64,000 bases of DNA. Source: BP-464 sp045805505. GTDB lineage: Bacteria; Actinomycetota; Thermoleophilia; Solirubrobacterales; Solirubrobacteraceae. The translations under genes were made by a program, and so were the position numbers. The stretch is from NCBI GenBank assembly GCA_045805505.1, contig JBJMLA010000072.1, positions 1-64,000 on the forward strand. Direction: 5' to 3'. The notes beneath the pieces are model-generated. The model saw nothing but the letters and a program-made list of their open reading frames with translations. It was not told where the DNA came from and searched no databases. The number at the start of each line of letters is the position of its first letter. The stretch's first letter is position 1. Below, one piece after another: positions 7,301 through 15,828 of the stretch.

Positions 7301-9373
7301 CCCGACGCGTCCTGCAGTGTGGTGGCCAGCCCGGAGACGCTTACGGCCGACACACCGACGGCGCCGCGTGACCACAGTGGAACCAACCTGTTCACACGGC
7401 ATGCTGATGGCAGCTATGAGTTGCTGACGCCGGTCGTCCCGTCCAACGTGGCGAGCCTCCCTTTGCCGTTGCAAGGCGGCTACGGGGTGCAGGGGGCCTC
7501 CGAGGACTGCGAGACCGTGGTCTTCTGGCCCAACGACGGGGCCGGCTACCGGTATCCGGGGCTCAATAACTCCGGGTTGTATGTCTCCGATCACGGCACG
7601 TTGCGCGACGTCGGCGTGCTGCCCGACGGGACCACCGCACACGCGGCCGCTCCCGGCGGTGACGTGAGGGCAGGAGGATTCGGCGACGATTTCCCCTATT
7701 CGATGCCGTGGAGGGCGATCTCCTCGGACGGGTCGCGGGTCTTTTTCACCGCGACGAGCAACGATGGCAACGACGCCGGCAAGCAGGCGCTGTTCCTGCG
7801 CGAGGGCAACACCACGATCAAGGTATCGGGCAACAAGACGTCGGTGAACGGCACGGTGGCCGATCGTGATGCGTTTTATCAGGGCGCGTCGGTCGACGGT
7901 TCGAAGGTCGTGTTCATGGCCAACTATGGCCTCACCTCGGACCCTGGCTCACTGCCGATCGCCACCAAATGCGCTGGCAATCCGCCGGAAGGGGTGGTCT
8001 TCCCCTGCGCGCTCTACGTCTACGACGTCGCCACTGGTGGCCTGACCGACATCTCGGCCAGCTCGGTGGCCGGCAACACCAACGGAGCGACCGTCGCCGG
8101 CGTCGTCGCGGCATCGGAGGACCTCTCGCGCATCTACTTCGTCGCTCGCGGCCGGCTCGTGGCCGGCCAGGGCAAGACCTATGACCAGAACGTTGCCACC
8201 GACAGCTGGGGTCTGTATCTCTGGGATCAGGGCACCCTGAAATTCGTTGGCGGTGTCGGTTCGAACGACATCAAGGGTGCCGTTGACTACAGCGTTGGCC
8301 TGCTGGTCAGGGACTCGCGGTACACGAACCGCTGGAGCTCGCAGACCACTCCGGACGGTCGGCACCTCATCTTCCAGTCGCAGGCCAACGTCGTCGGCTA
8401 TGACAGCGGCGGGGCCACCGAGGCCTACCGCTACGCCGCCGACACCGGCCAGACCCTGTGTTTGTCCTGCCGTCGCGACGGCGAACCGTCGGTCGGGGAT
8501 TTCCGCACCAGCGTCCTGTCGGTGAGCGGCACTAAATACTCTCCCCCGCCCCCACGCGCGATTTCAGAGGATGGGACGCGGGTGTTCTTCTCCAGCCCGG
8601 ACGCCTTGACCACCGGCGCCGTGGACGGCAAGACGAACATCTACGCATGGGAGCGCGGCACGACGCGTCTGCTCAACACCGGGCCTGCCGATATTGGTGC
8701 CGGGACACCGGACGCGAACGCTGCGACGGCTGGTGATGAGCGGCCGCGTATCGTCGGTGCGAGCGCGTCGGGTGATGACGTGTTCATCGCCACCATCTCG
8801 GGGATCGACCCCTCCGACACCGATGCGGTGTTCGATCTCTACGACTTCCGGATCGGTGGCGGCTTCCCGCTACCGCCCGCGGCGGCGGCGCCGTGCGATC
8901 CGGTTGCCGATGCTTGTCAGGGGTCGGGGGCGGGGTTGTTCGCGCCGCCGATTGGAACCGCGCTGCCCACACCGACAACGTCGCCCTCGTCGGGCCGCCC
9001 AGCGTTCGGGATGGCCAAGGTCTCCCGTCAGGCGCGTGCGGCGTTGGCGGCCGGCCGCAGCGTGAGCGTGGCGGTCAAGATTGATCGTCCGGGCCGGGTC
9101 TCGCTGCGTGGTGTGACCAGCTCGAAGGGTCGGCGCCTGACCGTCCTGTCGGCGGCGCGAGATGCGACGGCGGCCGGGACAGTGAGGCTGGCGGTTCGCC
9201 TGTCGTCGGCTGGGCGGCGTGCGCTGCGGCGGGCGGGCAAGCTGGCGGTCGTCCTGACCGCGCGGTTCGGTCCGGCGCTCGAGCCCGACAGCGCGACCGT
9301 CCGGCTGACCGTTCCGCGCGACAAGGCCGCGCGCCGACCTGCCACCGCCACTCGGATCGGGGGCCGGTCATGA
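4337..9373 (+). CDS. Giant secreted NHL/FN3/TolB-like repeat protein (module 1, first gene)
   Basis: A 1678 aa protein with a long basic N-region and a hydrophobic segment ending GVGSA (about residues 23-44), a likely signal peptide. NHL-like blades follow (STYLFDSNARVQQFDAAG, GRVYVYDQTNRRVSVYT, GHVYVAAGTNRRVDEF), with cysteine-pair linkers such as YEICKAVSSPADQCKA. A small beta domain at about 130-325 (QTVTVNATGG...NPYTFTFSGG) is split by a repeat-rich insert at about 145-280. Two FN3-like modules (about 680-880) contain SYRFEYSS and SYRFEWGTTTAYG. From about residue 895 (ELVSPADKGTPGYVG) a TolB/PD40-like propeller region carries DGSRVFF-type repeats. The basic C-terminal domain (about 1555-1660) is shared with the 21185 and 31453 genes. 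No LPXTG motif is seen. Its stop overlaps the next start (ATGA). Probably exported and cell-surface associated; the ligand is unknown. Confidence 0.88.
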   Translation: MGILFKPLRSEGRGGRLRLRASGVFFSVALVMAALFALSGVGSAEQTVQTATLGTQRPGNAALGGSFLVPGALAVNTSGNGGVPAGSTYLFDSNARVQQFDAAGAFVRTFGRDVVWEGQDNSAINEQQTVTVNATGGFYTLAVQTGTGAATATSGSNTVTLSPGFGSYHVGDTYSGGTGLANSRVTAVNGNQVTLSAAATGTIVATSTATEFVGATLTGDLNGTTTVSNVATTTGFFSVGQAISGANIPANTTIATVGAGTLTLSNAATGTATGVTLSTGIPYNATFSTVQGFLNALPGVGDDDIVVTGGPGGAGGTNPYTFTFSGGIFDGNDVLQLATSATNLTGSPRTAVPATPVVGGGYEICKAVSSPADQCKAASTTPATGPGSLSTAVSSIAIDQTSGRVYVYDQTNRRVSVYTAQGDFAGAFGWGVLNNAVASLQFCTTSCVAPAAFGAQAGNFPNNTPLGLAINPVDGHVYVAAGTNRRVDEFSLTFNSGLVSGVTFERGIGWDVNPGGTPALETCTTSCAAGTAPGTNAPAGQFSQPTSIVLDAAGNMFVADTPSCSATAICRVHQINAAATSASEFAAGHLTKTSGTNKATQIARDATDGHLYVAQLTADSKVQVKEFTAAGALQTTSPPDNAELTTNNAGATGLALDPANHRTYLSTGASVSTVFVLGPVPAPTVTTPVISNVTQTTATFTGSVTTPSPGGPGYNTSYRFEYSSNGVTWTRAPLAADGTLGTTAGAHAVSQDVTGLTPNTDYAVRLIAATSTSATSTSATFTTTAAAPVLSQVIADPLTDRVTLSALINPQHQATSYRFEWGTTTAYGNSIPVLFRPIGSGSGYLAVQEILTGLQPSTTYHARLVAKNATGTTTSTDLPFTTANTAGVFDTRKPELVSPADKGTPGYVGRFQLFGTGEQVSYQTAPDGNRIFYPISYGTPTSTAGGTVSYTATRTGSGWTSAQTSPPQQELTGPSNVSEYSGWIQYVSPDASCSVVASPETLTADTPTAPRDHSGTNLFTRHADGSYELLTPVVPSNVASLPLPLQGGYGVQGASEDCETVVFWPNDGAGYRYPGLNNSGLYVSDHGTLRDVGVLPDGTTAHAAAPGGDVRAGGFGDDFPYSMPWRAISSDGSRVFFTATSNDGNDAGKQALFLREGNTTIKVSGNKTSVNGTVADRDAFYQGASVDGSKVVFMANYGLTSDPGSLPIATKCAGNPPEGVVFPCALYVYDVATGGLTDISASSVAGNTNGATVAGVVAASEDLSRIYFVARGRLVAGQGKTYDQNVATDSWGLYLWDQGTLKFVGGVGSNDIKGAVDYSVGLLVRDSRYTNRWSSQTTPDGRHLIFQSQANVVGYDSGGATEAYRYAADTGQTLCLSCRRDGEPSVGDFRTSVLSVSGTKYSPPPPRAISEDGTRVFFSSPDALTTGAVDGKTNIYAWERGTTRLLNTGPADIGAGTPDANAATAGDERPRIVGASASGDDVFIATISGIDPSDTDAVFDLYDFRIGGGFPLPPAAAAPCDPVADACQGSGAGLFAPPIGTALPTPTTSPSSGRPAFGMAKVSRQARAALAAGRSVSVAVKIDRPGRVSLRGVTSSKGRRLTVLSAARDATAAGTVRLAVRLSSAGRRALRRAGKLAVVLTARFGPALEPDSATVRLTVPRDKAARRPATATRIGGRS

Positions 9374-12300
9374 GACCCGCCCCGTTCGTGTCTGTTCGTC
9401 GTCTGCTGAATCGAAAGGCTGCCATGCCCGCCATCGCTCCCCGACGCGCTCGGCACCGCCAGAACCTGATCGGTGCGCTGGCGGTAGCCACGGCGACGGC
9501 GCTAATGGCCGCCGGCCCGGCCCAGGCCGCATCGCCGGCGTGGGAGCTGCTCGCCGCGACCGCCCCGACCAACCTGGCGCCGAAGTCGTCGGAGATCCAG
9601 ACCGTTGCGGTCAACGCGACCGGCGGCACCTACACCCTGACGTTCGCGGGCCAGACCACGATCCCGCTCGCGTTCGACGCCTCCATCGATGATGTCGGTG
9701 CGGCATTGGAGGCGCTGTCGTCGATCGGTGGCGCGGGCGGATCGGTGCAGGTCGCCGGCGGGCCCGGCGATGCCGGCGCGAACCGGCCGTATTCGATCAG
9801 GTTCGGCGGCTCGCTGACCGGCACCAACGTTGCGCAGATGACCGCCACATCCAGCCTGACCGGCGGCGCCGGCACCGCGACGGTCGCCACCCAGACCGCA
9901 GGCGGCACCGACGGGACGACGACACTGGTGATCTACCCGATCAACATCGGCAGCCTGCCCACCACCGGCCTATCCACCGTCCATGTGGACCTCCCCGCCG
10001 GAGTCACGACTGCCGCGACCGCGACGGGGGGCCGGGCCAATGCGAGCGCTTGGAGCTGCACGCCTGCGGGCGCAGGCCAGAGTTCCTTTGACTGCACCGC
10101 CACCCAGACCATCGAGCCCGGAGCCGGCGACGTCCCGCTGCTCGCACCGGTCAAGGCCCCGGCTGCGAGCGCTGGGACGCTCATGGCGTCGGTGCAGGTC
10201 TCCGGAGGCGGCACGAGCGCCCCGGGGAGCTTCCAGGCGCCGATCGTCATCAGCGAGGTGCCGGCACCCGTTGGGGTGCAGGCGTTCTTCGCCGGCGCCT
10301 ACGACGAGAACGGTCTGGCCGAGACACGTGCCGGCGCCCATCCGGCGCTGGCCACCACGGGGTTTCTGTTCAACACGATCGTCTCACCAACCGGCAAGCC
10401 CGTGCCCGCGGGGACCGCCCACGACGTGGTGGCCGACCTTCCGGCTGGGTTCGTCGCCAATCCGATGCTGACCGTGCGGTGCCGCCGGTCAGATCCGTCG
10501 TGTGACAACGACGCGGCCGTCGGGACGACCGCGGGACTCGCCCAGGGCATCGGCGACGAAGCAACCGGAGTGGGGCTCTACAACGTGCTGCCCGCTGATG
10601 GGTCGGCGGCGCAGCTGACGTTTCAGTACATCTTTGCGTTGATCAGCACGGAGGCCCACCTGCGCCCCACCGATTTCGGGGTGCGGGGCCTCGCACCGAA
10701 TCTTCCGAGCGATTACAAGCCCTTCGGGGCGATCGTGTCGCTGTGGGGCGAGCCGGGCGACCCGGTCCACGACCGCAGGCGCTGCGCCGCGCCCGGGGGC
10801 GCGGGGTGCGCGTTGCCGAATCCGGGGTCGGTGCAGGGTGCGTTTCTGACCAACCCGACTGACTGTCCGGGCCATCCGCTCGAGACGTTGCTGAGCGCGG
10901 ACTTCTGGCAGGACATCGGCAACTTCACCGATCCGTTGAGTGCTTCGGCGCCGGCGATCACCGACTGTGCGGACGTGCCGTTCGAGCCGATCACCACGTC
11001 GGCGGCGACGACGACCAAAGCCGATGCTGCGTCGGGTTTGGATTTCGATGTGTCGATTCCGCAGGACGGCCTGTCCGATCCTGACGAGCTCGCCCAGTCG
11101 CATCTGCGTGACGTGGCGGTGGACCTTCCCGCCGGCCTGGCGGTCAACCCGTCGGGCGCGACCGGCCTGGCGGCGTGTTCGGATGCGCAGATGGCACCAG
11201 GCACGGACGATGTTCCGGCGTGTCCGGATGGTTCGAGGATCGGGTCGGTGTCGATCACCTCGCCGCTGGTGGATAGGGCTATTGCCGGGACCATGTATCT
11301 CGGCACACCCAAGTCGACCGATCCGGCGTCGGGCGACATGCTGCGCCTGTGGGTCGTCGCCCGTGACGACGATCTTGGGATCCTGATCAAGCTGCCGGGC
11401 AGCTCAACGGCCGACCCCAGCACGGGCAAGCTAGTCGCGACGTTCAAGAACAACCCGCGGCTGCCGTTCGACCACCTGACGGTCAAGCTCAAGGGCGGGT
11501 CGCGTGGTCTGCTGGCCACGCCGCAGACCTGTGCCACGCGTAGCATCAGCTCGACGCTCGCGCCGTGGTCGGGGACGGTTGCGGTGACGCAGAGCTCTGC
11601 GCTGAAGACCGATGCCGGCTGTGGTTTCGGGTTTGCGCCGAAGGTCAAGGCCGGCAACTCCAACGGCAAGGCGCGTGGGACTGGCGCCTTCTCGTTTACG
11701 TTCAGCCGTGAGGATGGCGAGCAGTGGGTCAACGGCCTGACGGTCGCGCTGCCGACCGGTCTGCTGGCGTCGGTGAAGGATGTGCCGTTGTGCACGTCGG
11801 GGCAGGCCGACGCCGGGGCGTGCCCGGCGGCCAGCAAGATCGGGACCGTGGATGGCGCCGCCGGGTCGGGGACGCCGTTCGTGCTCGAGCAGAAGGGCTC
11901 GGCGTTCTTGACGGAGGGGTACAAGGGCTGCGCCTACGGTCTCGACGTCACCGTGCCGGTCGTGGCCGGCCCGTTCGACGGCAAGACGCCGGCCACCGAT
12001 CTGGGTAGCGTCAACGTCCGCCAGTCGGTCTGCGTCGACCCCGTGACCGCCCAGGTCACGGTCACGTCGGATCCGTTGCCGACGATCTGGCACGGCATCC
12101 CGCTCAGGGTCCGGTCGATCACCGTCTCGGTCGATCGCCAGGACTTCATGGTCAACCCCTCGAGCTGTGAGGCCAAGACCGTCGGCGCGGCGTTCCTCTC
12201 CCCCCAGGGCGGCAAGGCGCTGGCCTCCAGCCCGTTCGCCGTCACCGGCTGCAAGGAGCTGCCCTACGCGCCAAAGATCGACCTGGCGCTGACCGACAAG

Positions 12301-13194
12301 GGCGAGACCAAGGACGGCGGGCACCCGGGCGTGGTGGCGCTCGTCACCCAGCAGCCCGGCGAGGCTGGCATCAAGAAGGCACAGGTGACGCTGCCGCTGC
12401 AGCTCGCCCTGGATCCGGATAACGCCAACGGTCTGTGTGAGTACGCCGACAGCCTCAAGTACGACTGTCCCGAGTCCTCGATCATTGGCACGGCAACGGC
12501 GTGGTCGCCATTGCTGAACAAGCCGCTTACGGGTCCCGTGTACTTCAGCAAGAACGTGCGGTTCAACGCCAAGGGCGACCCAATCCGCACCCTGCCCACG
12601 CTGGCCGTCAAGTTGCGTGGGGAGATCGCGGTGAACCTGCGGGCCAACACCAACGTCGACAAGAAAAACCGGCTGGTCAACACGTTCGGCCTCACCGACG
12701 CGATCCCGGACGCGCCGATCAGCCAGTTCCTGCTGAACATCGACGGCGGCGACCACGGTGTCCTAGCCGTGACGCACGACCAGGATCTGTGCGAGAGGAC
12801 GGGCCGTGCCGTTGCCGAGACGGACGGTCACAACGGCGCCCAGCACGACTTCTTCATCAACCTGGCCACGCCCTGCGAGCGGCTCGCGAGCCTCAAGAGC
12901 GTGCAGGCGAAGAAGCGCCTGGTCTACGCCCGCGCCTACGTCCCCGGTGCCGGCCGGATCACCGCCCGCGACATCAACGGCCACTTCAAGACCGCGGTCC
13001 GCGACGTCACCCAAGCCGGCACCTACCTGCTCGTCCTCAAGCCGTCGGCCAAGGGCCGCCGCGCCCTCGCCGCGGGCAAGACCCTGCACGCCGCCATCGG
13101 CCTGCGATTCAAGCCGGCCGGCGACACCAAAGCCGCACCCTTCGGCCTTCAAGACGTCACCGTCAAACCCGCCAAACGCAAGCGCCGCCGCTAA
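9370..13194 (+). CDS. Secreted partner protein (module 1, second gene)
   Basis: The 1274 aa protein overlaps the upstream NHL gene by 4 nt (ATGA), with a GGGGG run just upstream as a weak ribosome site; ATG at 9424 (MPAIAPRR) is an alternative start. A hydrophobic signal segment ends near residue 53 (GPAQA). The N-terminal domain (about 75-175) is the same small beta domain found between NHL blades of the first gene (VAVNATGGTYTLTFAGQTT). The central and C-terminal parts (about 540-1180) contain blocks nearly identical to the 17580 gene and similar to the 36357 gene, for example GEQWVNGLTVALPTGLLASV and DPLPTIWHGIPLRVRSIT, with many conserved cysteines. The tail is strongly basic (KRKRRR), which may help retention on anionic wall polymers. 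No characterised function was recognised. A hairpin follows at 13210. Confidence 0.88.
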   Translation: MRPAPFVSVRRLLNRKAAMPAIAPRRARHRQNLIGALAVATATALMAAGPAQAASPAWELLAATAPTNLAPKSSEIQTVAVNATGGTYTLTFAGQTTIPLAFDASIDDVGAALEALSSIGGAGGSVQVAGGPGDAGANRPYSIRFGGSLTGTNVAQMTATSSLTGGAGTATVATQTAGGTDGTTTLVIYPINIGSLPTTGLSTVHVDLPAGVTTAATATGGRANASAWSCTPAGAGQSSFDCTATQTIEPGAGDVPLLAPVKAPAASAGTLMASVQVSGGGTSAPGSFQAPIVISEVPAPVGVQAFFAGAYDENGLAETRAGAHPALATTGFLFNTIVSPTGKPVPAGTAHDVVADLPAGFVANPMLTVRCRRSDPSCDNDAAVGTTAGLAQGIGDEATGVGLYNVLPADGSAAQLTFQYIFALISTEAHLRPTDFGVRGLAPNLPSDYKPFGAIVSLWGEPGDPVHDRRRCAAPGGAGCALPNPGSVQGAFLTNPTDCPGHPLETLLSADFWQDIGNFTDPLSASAPAITDCADVPFEPITTSAATTTKADAASGLDFDVSIPQDGLSDPDELAQSHLRDVAVDLPAGLAVNPSGATGLAACSDAQMAPGTDDVPACPDGSRIGSVSITSPLVDRAIAGTMYLGTPKSTDPASGDMLRLWVVARDDDLGILIKLPGSSTADPSTGKLVATFKNNPRLPFDHLTVKLKGGSRGLLATPQTCATRSISSTLAPWSGTVAVTQSSALKTDAGCGFGFAPKVKAGNSNGKARGTGAFSFTFSREDGEQWVNGLTVALPTGLLASVKDVPLCTSGQADAGACPAASKIGTVDGAAGSGTPFVLEQKGSAFLTEGYKGCAYGLDVTVPVVAGPFDGKTPATDLGSVNVRQSVCVDPVTAQVTVTSDPLPTIWHGIPLRVRSITVSVDRQDFMVNPSSCEAKTVGAAFLSPQGGKALASSPFAVTGCKELPYAPKIDLALTDKGETKDGGHPGVVALVTQQPGEAGIKKAQVTLPLQLALDPDNANGLCEYADSLKYDCPESSIIGTATAWSPLLNKPLTGPVYFSKNVRFNAKGDPIRTLPTLAVKLRGEIAVNLRANTNVDKKNRLVNTFGLTDAIPDAPISQFLLNIDGGDHGVLAVTHDQDLCERTGRAVAETDGHNGAQHDFFINLATPCERLASLKSVQAKKRLVYARAYVPGAGRITARDINGHFKTAVRDVTQAGTYLLVLKPSAKGRRALAAGKTLHAAIGLRFKPAGDTKAAPFGLQDVTVKPAKRKRRR

Positions 13195-13209
13195 CGACGG
13201 CATCACCGC

Positions 13210-13239
13210 TCCGCCCGCCGGTCTCTCTCGGCGGGCGGA
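13210..13239 (+). terminator. Hairpin after secreted-pair operon 1
   Basis: TCCGCCCGCCG and CGGCGGGCGGA form a perfect 11-bp stem with an 8-nt loop (GTCTCTCT), 15 nt after the stop codon of the 9370 gene. There is no downstream U-run, as is common for high-GC actinobacterial terminators. Confidence 0.55.
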
Positions 13240-13352
13240 ACGCTCGGCGCGGATTGTCGGGCGCTGGTGGGCGACCTGACCATCGCCAAGGTGCGCCGGC
13301 ACGCTGGGGCAGACCGCCAGAAATCCCCCTGTCCGATGTCTATCCTGAGGGG

Positions 13353-14108
13353 GTGAAGTTGCCCAAGCCTCACGAGGTCCTTCCGAAGGTCCGCAAGGAG
13401 CTCGGGCAGCGAGTCGGCGACGTCAAGGCGGCCGCGGCGCCCGTAGTCGAGAAGGCCCTCGAGGTGGTCGGCCGCGACGAGGCCGACCACGAGGGCCCCG
13501 AGCGTGGGTCAACGGCTCGCCCGACCCCGCAGGCGTCTGCTTCGCGCAAGCGCGCCGCATCCGCGCGCAAGGAGCGCGATGCCGCACGCGAGGCGAGCCG
13601 CCGCAAGGCGACGGCCGCCCGCACCGCCGCGGCCAAGAAGCGCAGCGCGGCCACCAAGACGGCCAAGAAGACGGGCGCCACGGCCAAGAAGTCCACCCGC
13701 GCGGCGAAGGCCGCCGCCGCAGCGACCAAGCCGGCCCGCCCGGGCACAACCGCCAAGACCGGCAAGCCGAGCCCGAAGACGACGAAGAGGACGGCCGCGG
13801 GCGCTCTGGCCCAGCAGACCCCCGCGCCCAGCGGCAGCTCGCGCTCGAACGCGTCCGGGGCGACCCGCGCGCGGTCTGGGACGGCCGGCCGCTACGTTCG
13901 CGCCGCCCAGCGCGCGGCCTCTCCGCGCACCGCATCGGGCTCCGCCGGCGTCGGTGCCTCCAAAGCGCCCGCGCCCGCGCGCGCTACGCGGGTGGTCAAG
14001 GCGAGCGGCTCGCTGACCTTGCGCGAGGTCGCGCGCTCGACCGAGCTCGACGTCGACGGCTCGCGCCTCGACGCGCTGCAGGCGTCAGTCGACGCTCGCC
14101 GCCGCTAG
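13353..14108 (+). CDS. Lys/Ala-rich histone-H1-like protein
   Basis: From a GTG at 13353 the frame encodes 251 aa. Residues 1-50 form a mixed helix (KLPKPHEVLPKVRKELGQRV). Residues about 60-150 are a low-complexity Ala/Lys/Arg/Thr tract with repeated AAKK/TAKK units, like the tails of histone H1 and bacterial HupB or AlgP-type proteins. A short ordered end (SLTLREVARSTELDVDGSRL) closes it. The likely role is DNA binding and nucleoid compaction, inferred from composition only. TATCCT lies 5 nt before the GTG, so the transcript may be leaderless. The frame is open far upstream into the preceding gene, but that part lacks protein-like composition. Confidence 0.65.
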   Translation: MKLPKPHEVLPKVRKELGQRVGDVKAAAAPVVEKALEVVGRDEADHEGPERGSTARPTPQASASRKRAASARKERDAAREASRRKATAARTAAAKKRSAATKTAKKTGATAKKSTRAAKAAAAATKPARPGTTAKTGKPSPKTTKRTAAGALAQQTPAPSGSSRSNASGATRARSGTAGRYVRAAQRAASPRTASGSAGVGASKAPAPARATRVVKASGSLTLREVARSTELDVDGSRLDALQASVDARRR

Positions 14109-14114
14109 CCCGTC

Positions 14115-14639
14115 GTGGGGCTTCGGCTGGCGCGCGTCCCGCTGTTACAGCGCGTCGAGCCGCGCGATCTTCGCGAGCTGGCGACGTTTGCCTGCGGCGG
14201 GTTCAGCGTCTGGGAGACCGAGGTCGACGAGGTGGTCCGGGCGCTCGCCGCCACCCCGCGGCTGCCCGGCGGTGAGGGCCTGCTCGCCGCACGCGACGCC
14301 GACAGCGGCATGTTCGTCGGGCTCGTTCATTGGCGGCCGTACACGATCCGCAAGGGCTACCTGCGGGGTGTGCTGATCGTGGTCATCGCCCTGACCGCCG
14401 ATGCCCGCGGTGCCCACGTGCGCACGGTCGAGGACCGCGTCGCCGACCGTCTGCTGACCGAGGCCGACGCACAGCTGGTCGCCGAGTGGCCCGGCGCGCG
14501 CGAACCGCACCGCTGGGCGACCGTCCACCGCGAGAACGAGCCGAGCCAGGCCCTGTTTGCCCGCGGCGGATATCACGAGGAGACGGCGCTCGGCGCCGAC
14601 GACTACGCATGGCTGATGCGCGACGGAACCTGGGAGTGA
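14115..14639 (+). CDS. Probable GNAT-like acetyltransferase
   Basis: A 174 aa protein starting at GTG 6 nt after the histone-like gene, so probably co-transcribed with it. It has the layout of a small N-acetyltransferase: strands around SGMFVGLVHWRPYTIRKGYLRGVLIVVIALTADARGAHV, then a helix, then HRWATVHRENEPSQALFARGG. The last segment resembles the GNAT C-terminal strand-helix in which an Asn and the residues after it contact substrate (ENEPSQALFARGGYHEE). The glycine-rich acetyl-CoA loop (Q/RxxGxG/A) is weak (ADARGAHV), so the assignment is tentative. Confidence 0.6.
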   Translation: MGLRLARVPLLQRVEPRDLRELATFACGGFSVWETEVDEVVRALAATPRLPGGEGLLAARDADSGMFVGLVHWRPYTIRKGYLRGVLIVVIALTADARGAHVRTVEDRVADRLLTEADAQLVAEWPGAREPHRWATVHRENEPSQALFARGGYHEETALGADDYAWLMRDGTWE

Positions 14640-14669
14640 GGTGACACGCCGACCTCCGGCCGTCGCTCG

Positions 14670-15803
14670 CTACGGCTCGAACACCGACGCCAGGTGATGG
14701 GTCGGGTGGCGTTCGAGCCGGCCGCGGTTGCGGTCATAGCCGCGGGTGGTGCGCGGGTCGGCGTGGCGCGCGGCGTCCTGGACGTCGCGCAGCGACGCGC
14801 CCTCGTCCAGCGCGATCGTCACGAAGGCGTGGCGCAGCTCGTGGGGATGCAGGTCGGGCAGCCCGATCCCCGTGCCGAGCGCCTTGATGATCTTGCCGGC
14901 GTGCTGGCGGGTCAGCCGCCGGCCGGTGCGGGTGACCAGCAGCGCGCCGCCATCGCGCCCGCCCGCCGCATCGGCGACCGCCGCGACCAGGGCGGGGTTG
15001 AGCGGCACGGGCGTGGCCTTGGTGGCCTGGCCCTTGCCGCGGATGGCCAGGACGCGGTGGCGGCCCTGCTCGCCGAGGTCCTCGATGTCGGCGCCGACCG
15101 CCTCGGAGACCCGCAGCCCGAGCTCGAGCAGCAGGAGCACCAGCAGGGTGGCACGCGGGCCGGCCTCCCGAGCCGCCCCGATCAGCGTCTGGGCCCGGCC
15201 GGCGCTGATCCCCAGCGTCGCGACGCGCTCGGGCACGTTCGGGCGTCGCGCCTGCACGACGGGGTTGCGATCGACGAGGTCGGCGTAGACGGCCCGCCGG
15301 TAGAAGTGCGAGATGCAGGCCAGCCGGCGGGCCACCGTCGCTGGCGCCGCAGGCCGCCCGTCGGCCAACGGAGCACAGGCGTACCGCTCGACGGTGTCCA
15401 AGGTCGCCGCGAACGCGTCGGTACCGGCGTCTGACAGCCAGACCAGCCAGTCGGCCAGGTCGCTGGCGTAGGCCTCCTGGGTGGCGCGCCGGCTGTCATA
15501 GCCGCGCAGGAACGCGGCGGCCAGATCGGCGGGGAGCGCGGCGTCCTGCAGCGACCGGTTGCTGCGGGCCAGCGCCAGCAGCGCATCGGCGAGCTCGCGG
15601 CGCGCGAGGCGCCGGTCGGGGCGGGCGTGCGGCGCGCTGACCGCACCCGGGTGCGGTGCGCCGCGGGCGCAGGGTTCGCGATGGCCGCCGAGCAGGAGGC
15701 GGCCAGGATCGTCCTGGGGTATGACCACGTCGGGCTTCTCCGCCGGCGCCGTTCCGTGCGCCGGATCCGCCGACGCTACGCCTCGCGGGGTAGACAGCGC
15801 CAT
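14670..15803 (-). CDS. Tyrosine recombinase (XerC/XerD-like integrase)
   Basis: A 377 aa protein with the complete catalytic set of the tyrosine recombinase family: R231 (LGLRVSEA), K257 (IRGKGQ), H321-x-x-R324 (HPHELRH), H347 (ARHADPRTT) and nucleophile Y356 (TRGYDRNRG). Residues about 65-185 form the SAM-like core-binding domain. The first 60 residues are Pro/Arg-rich and may be untranslated. Such enzymes resolve dimers or integrate and excise elements by strand exchange through a 3'-phosphotyrosine. It is the last gene of a minus-strand trio with an RHH protein and an unknown protein. Short GTAGACAGCG repeats overlap its start codon. No attachment site pair could be identified. Confidence 0.88.
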   Translation of the reverse strand: MALSTPRGVASADPAHGTAPAEKPDVVIPQDDPGRLLLGGHREPCARGAPHPGAVSAPHARPDRRLARRELADALLALARSNRSLQDAALPADLAAAFLRGYDSRRATQEAYASDLADWLVWLSDAGTDAFAATLDTVERYACAPLADGRPAAPATVARRLACISHFYRRAVYADLVDRNPVVQARRPNVPERVATLGISAGRAQTLIGAAREAGPRATLLVLLLLELGLRVSEAVGADIEDLGEQGRHRVLAIRGKGQATKATPVPLNPALVAAVADAAGGRDGGALLVTRTGRRLTRQHAGKIIKALGTGIGLPDLHPHELRHAFVTIALDEGASLRDVQDAARHADPRTTRGYDRNRGRLERHPTHHLASVFEP

Positions 15804-15828
15804 TTACCTGGTAGACAGCGACGTCTAC
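15790..15828. repeat. GTAGACAGCG repeats at the recombinase start
   Basis: GTAGACAGCG occurs at 15790-15799 and again at 15811-15820, a spacing of 21 bp (two helical turns). The second copy also forms an inverted pair with GTCTAC at 15823-15828. The array covers the recombinase start codon (15801-15803) and the stop of the preceding gene. It could be an autoregulatory operator or part of a recombination site. Confidence 0.6.

Noticed and set aside
6083..7642. 519-codon minus-strand frame inside the 4337 gene
   Set aside because: Antisense shadow in GC-rich DNA; the plus strand has clear NHL, FN3 and TolB-like repeats.
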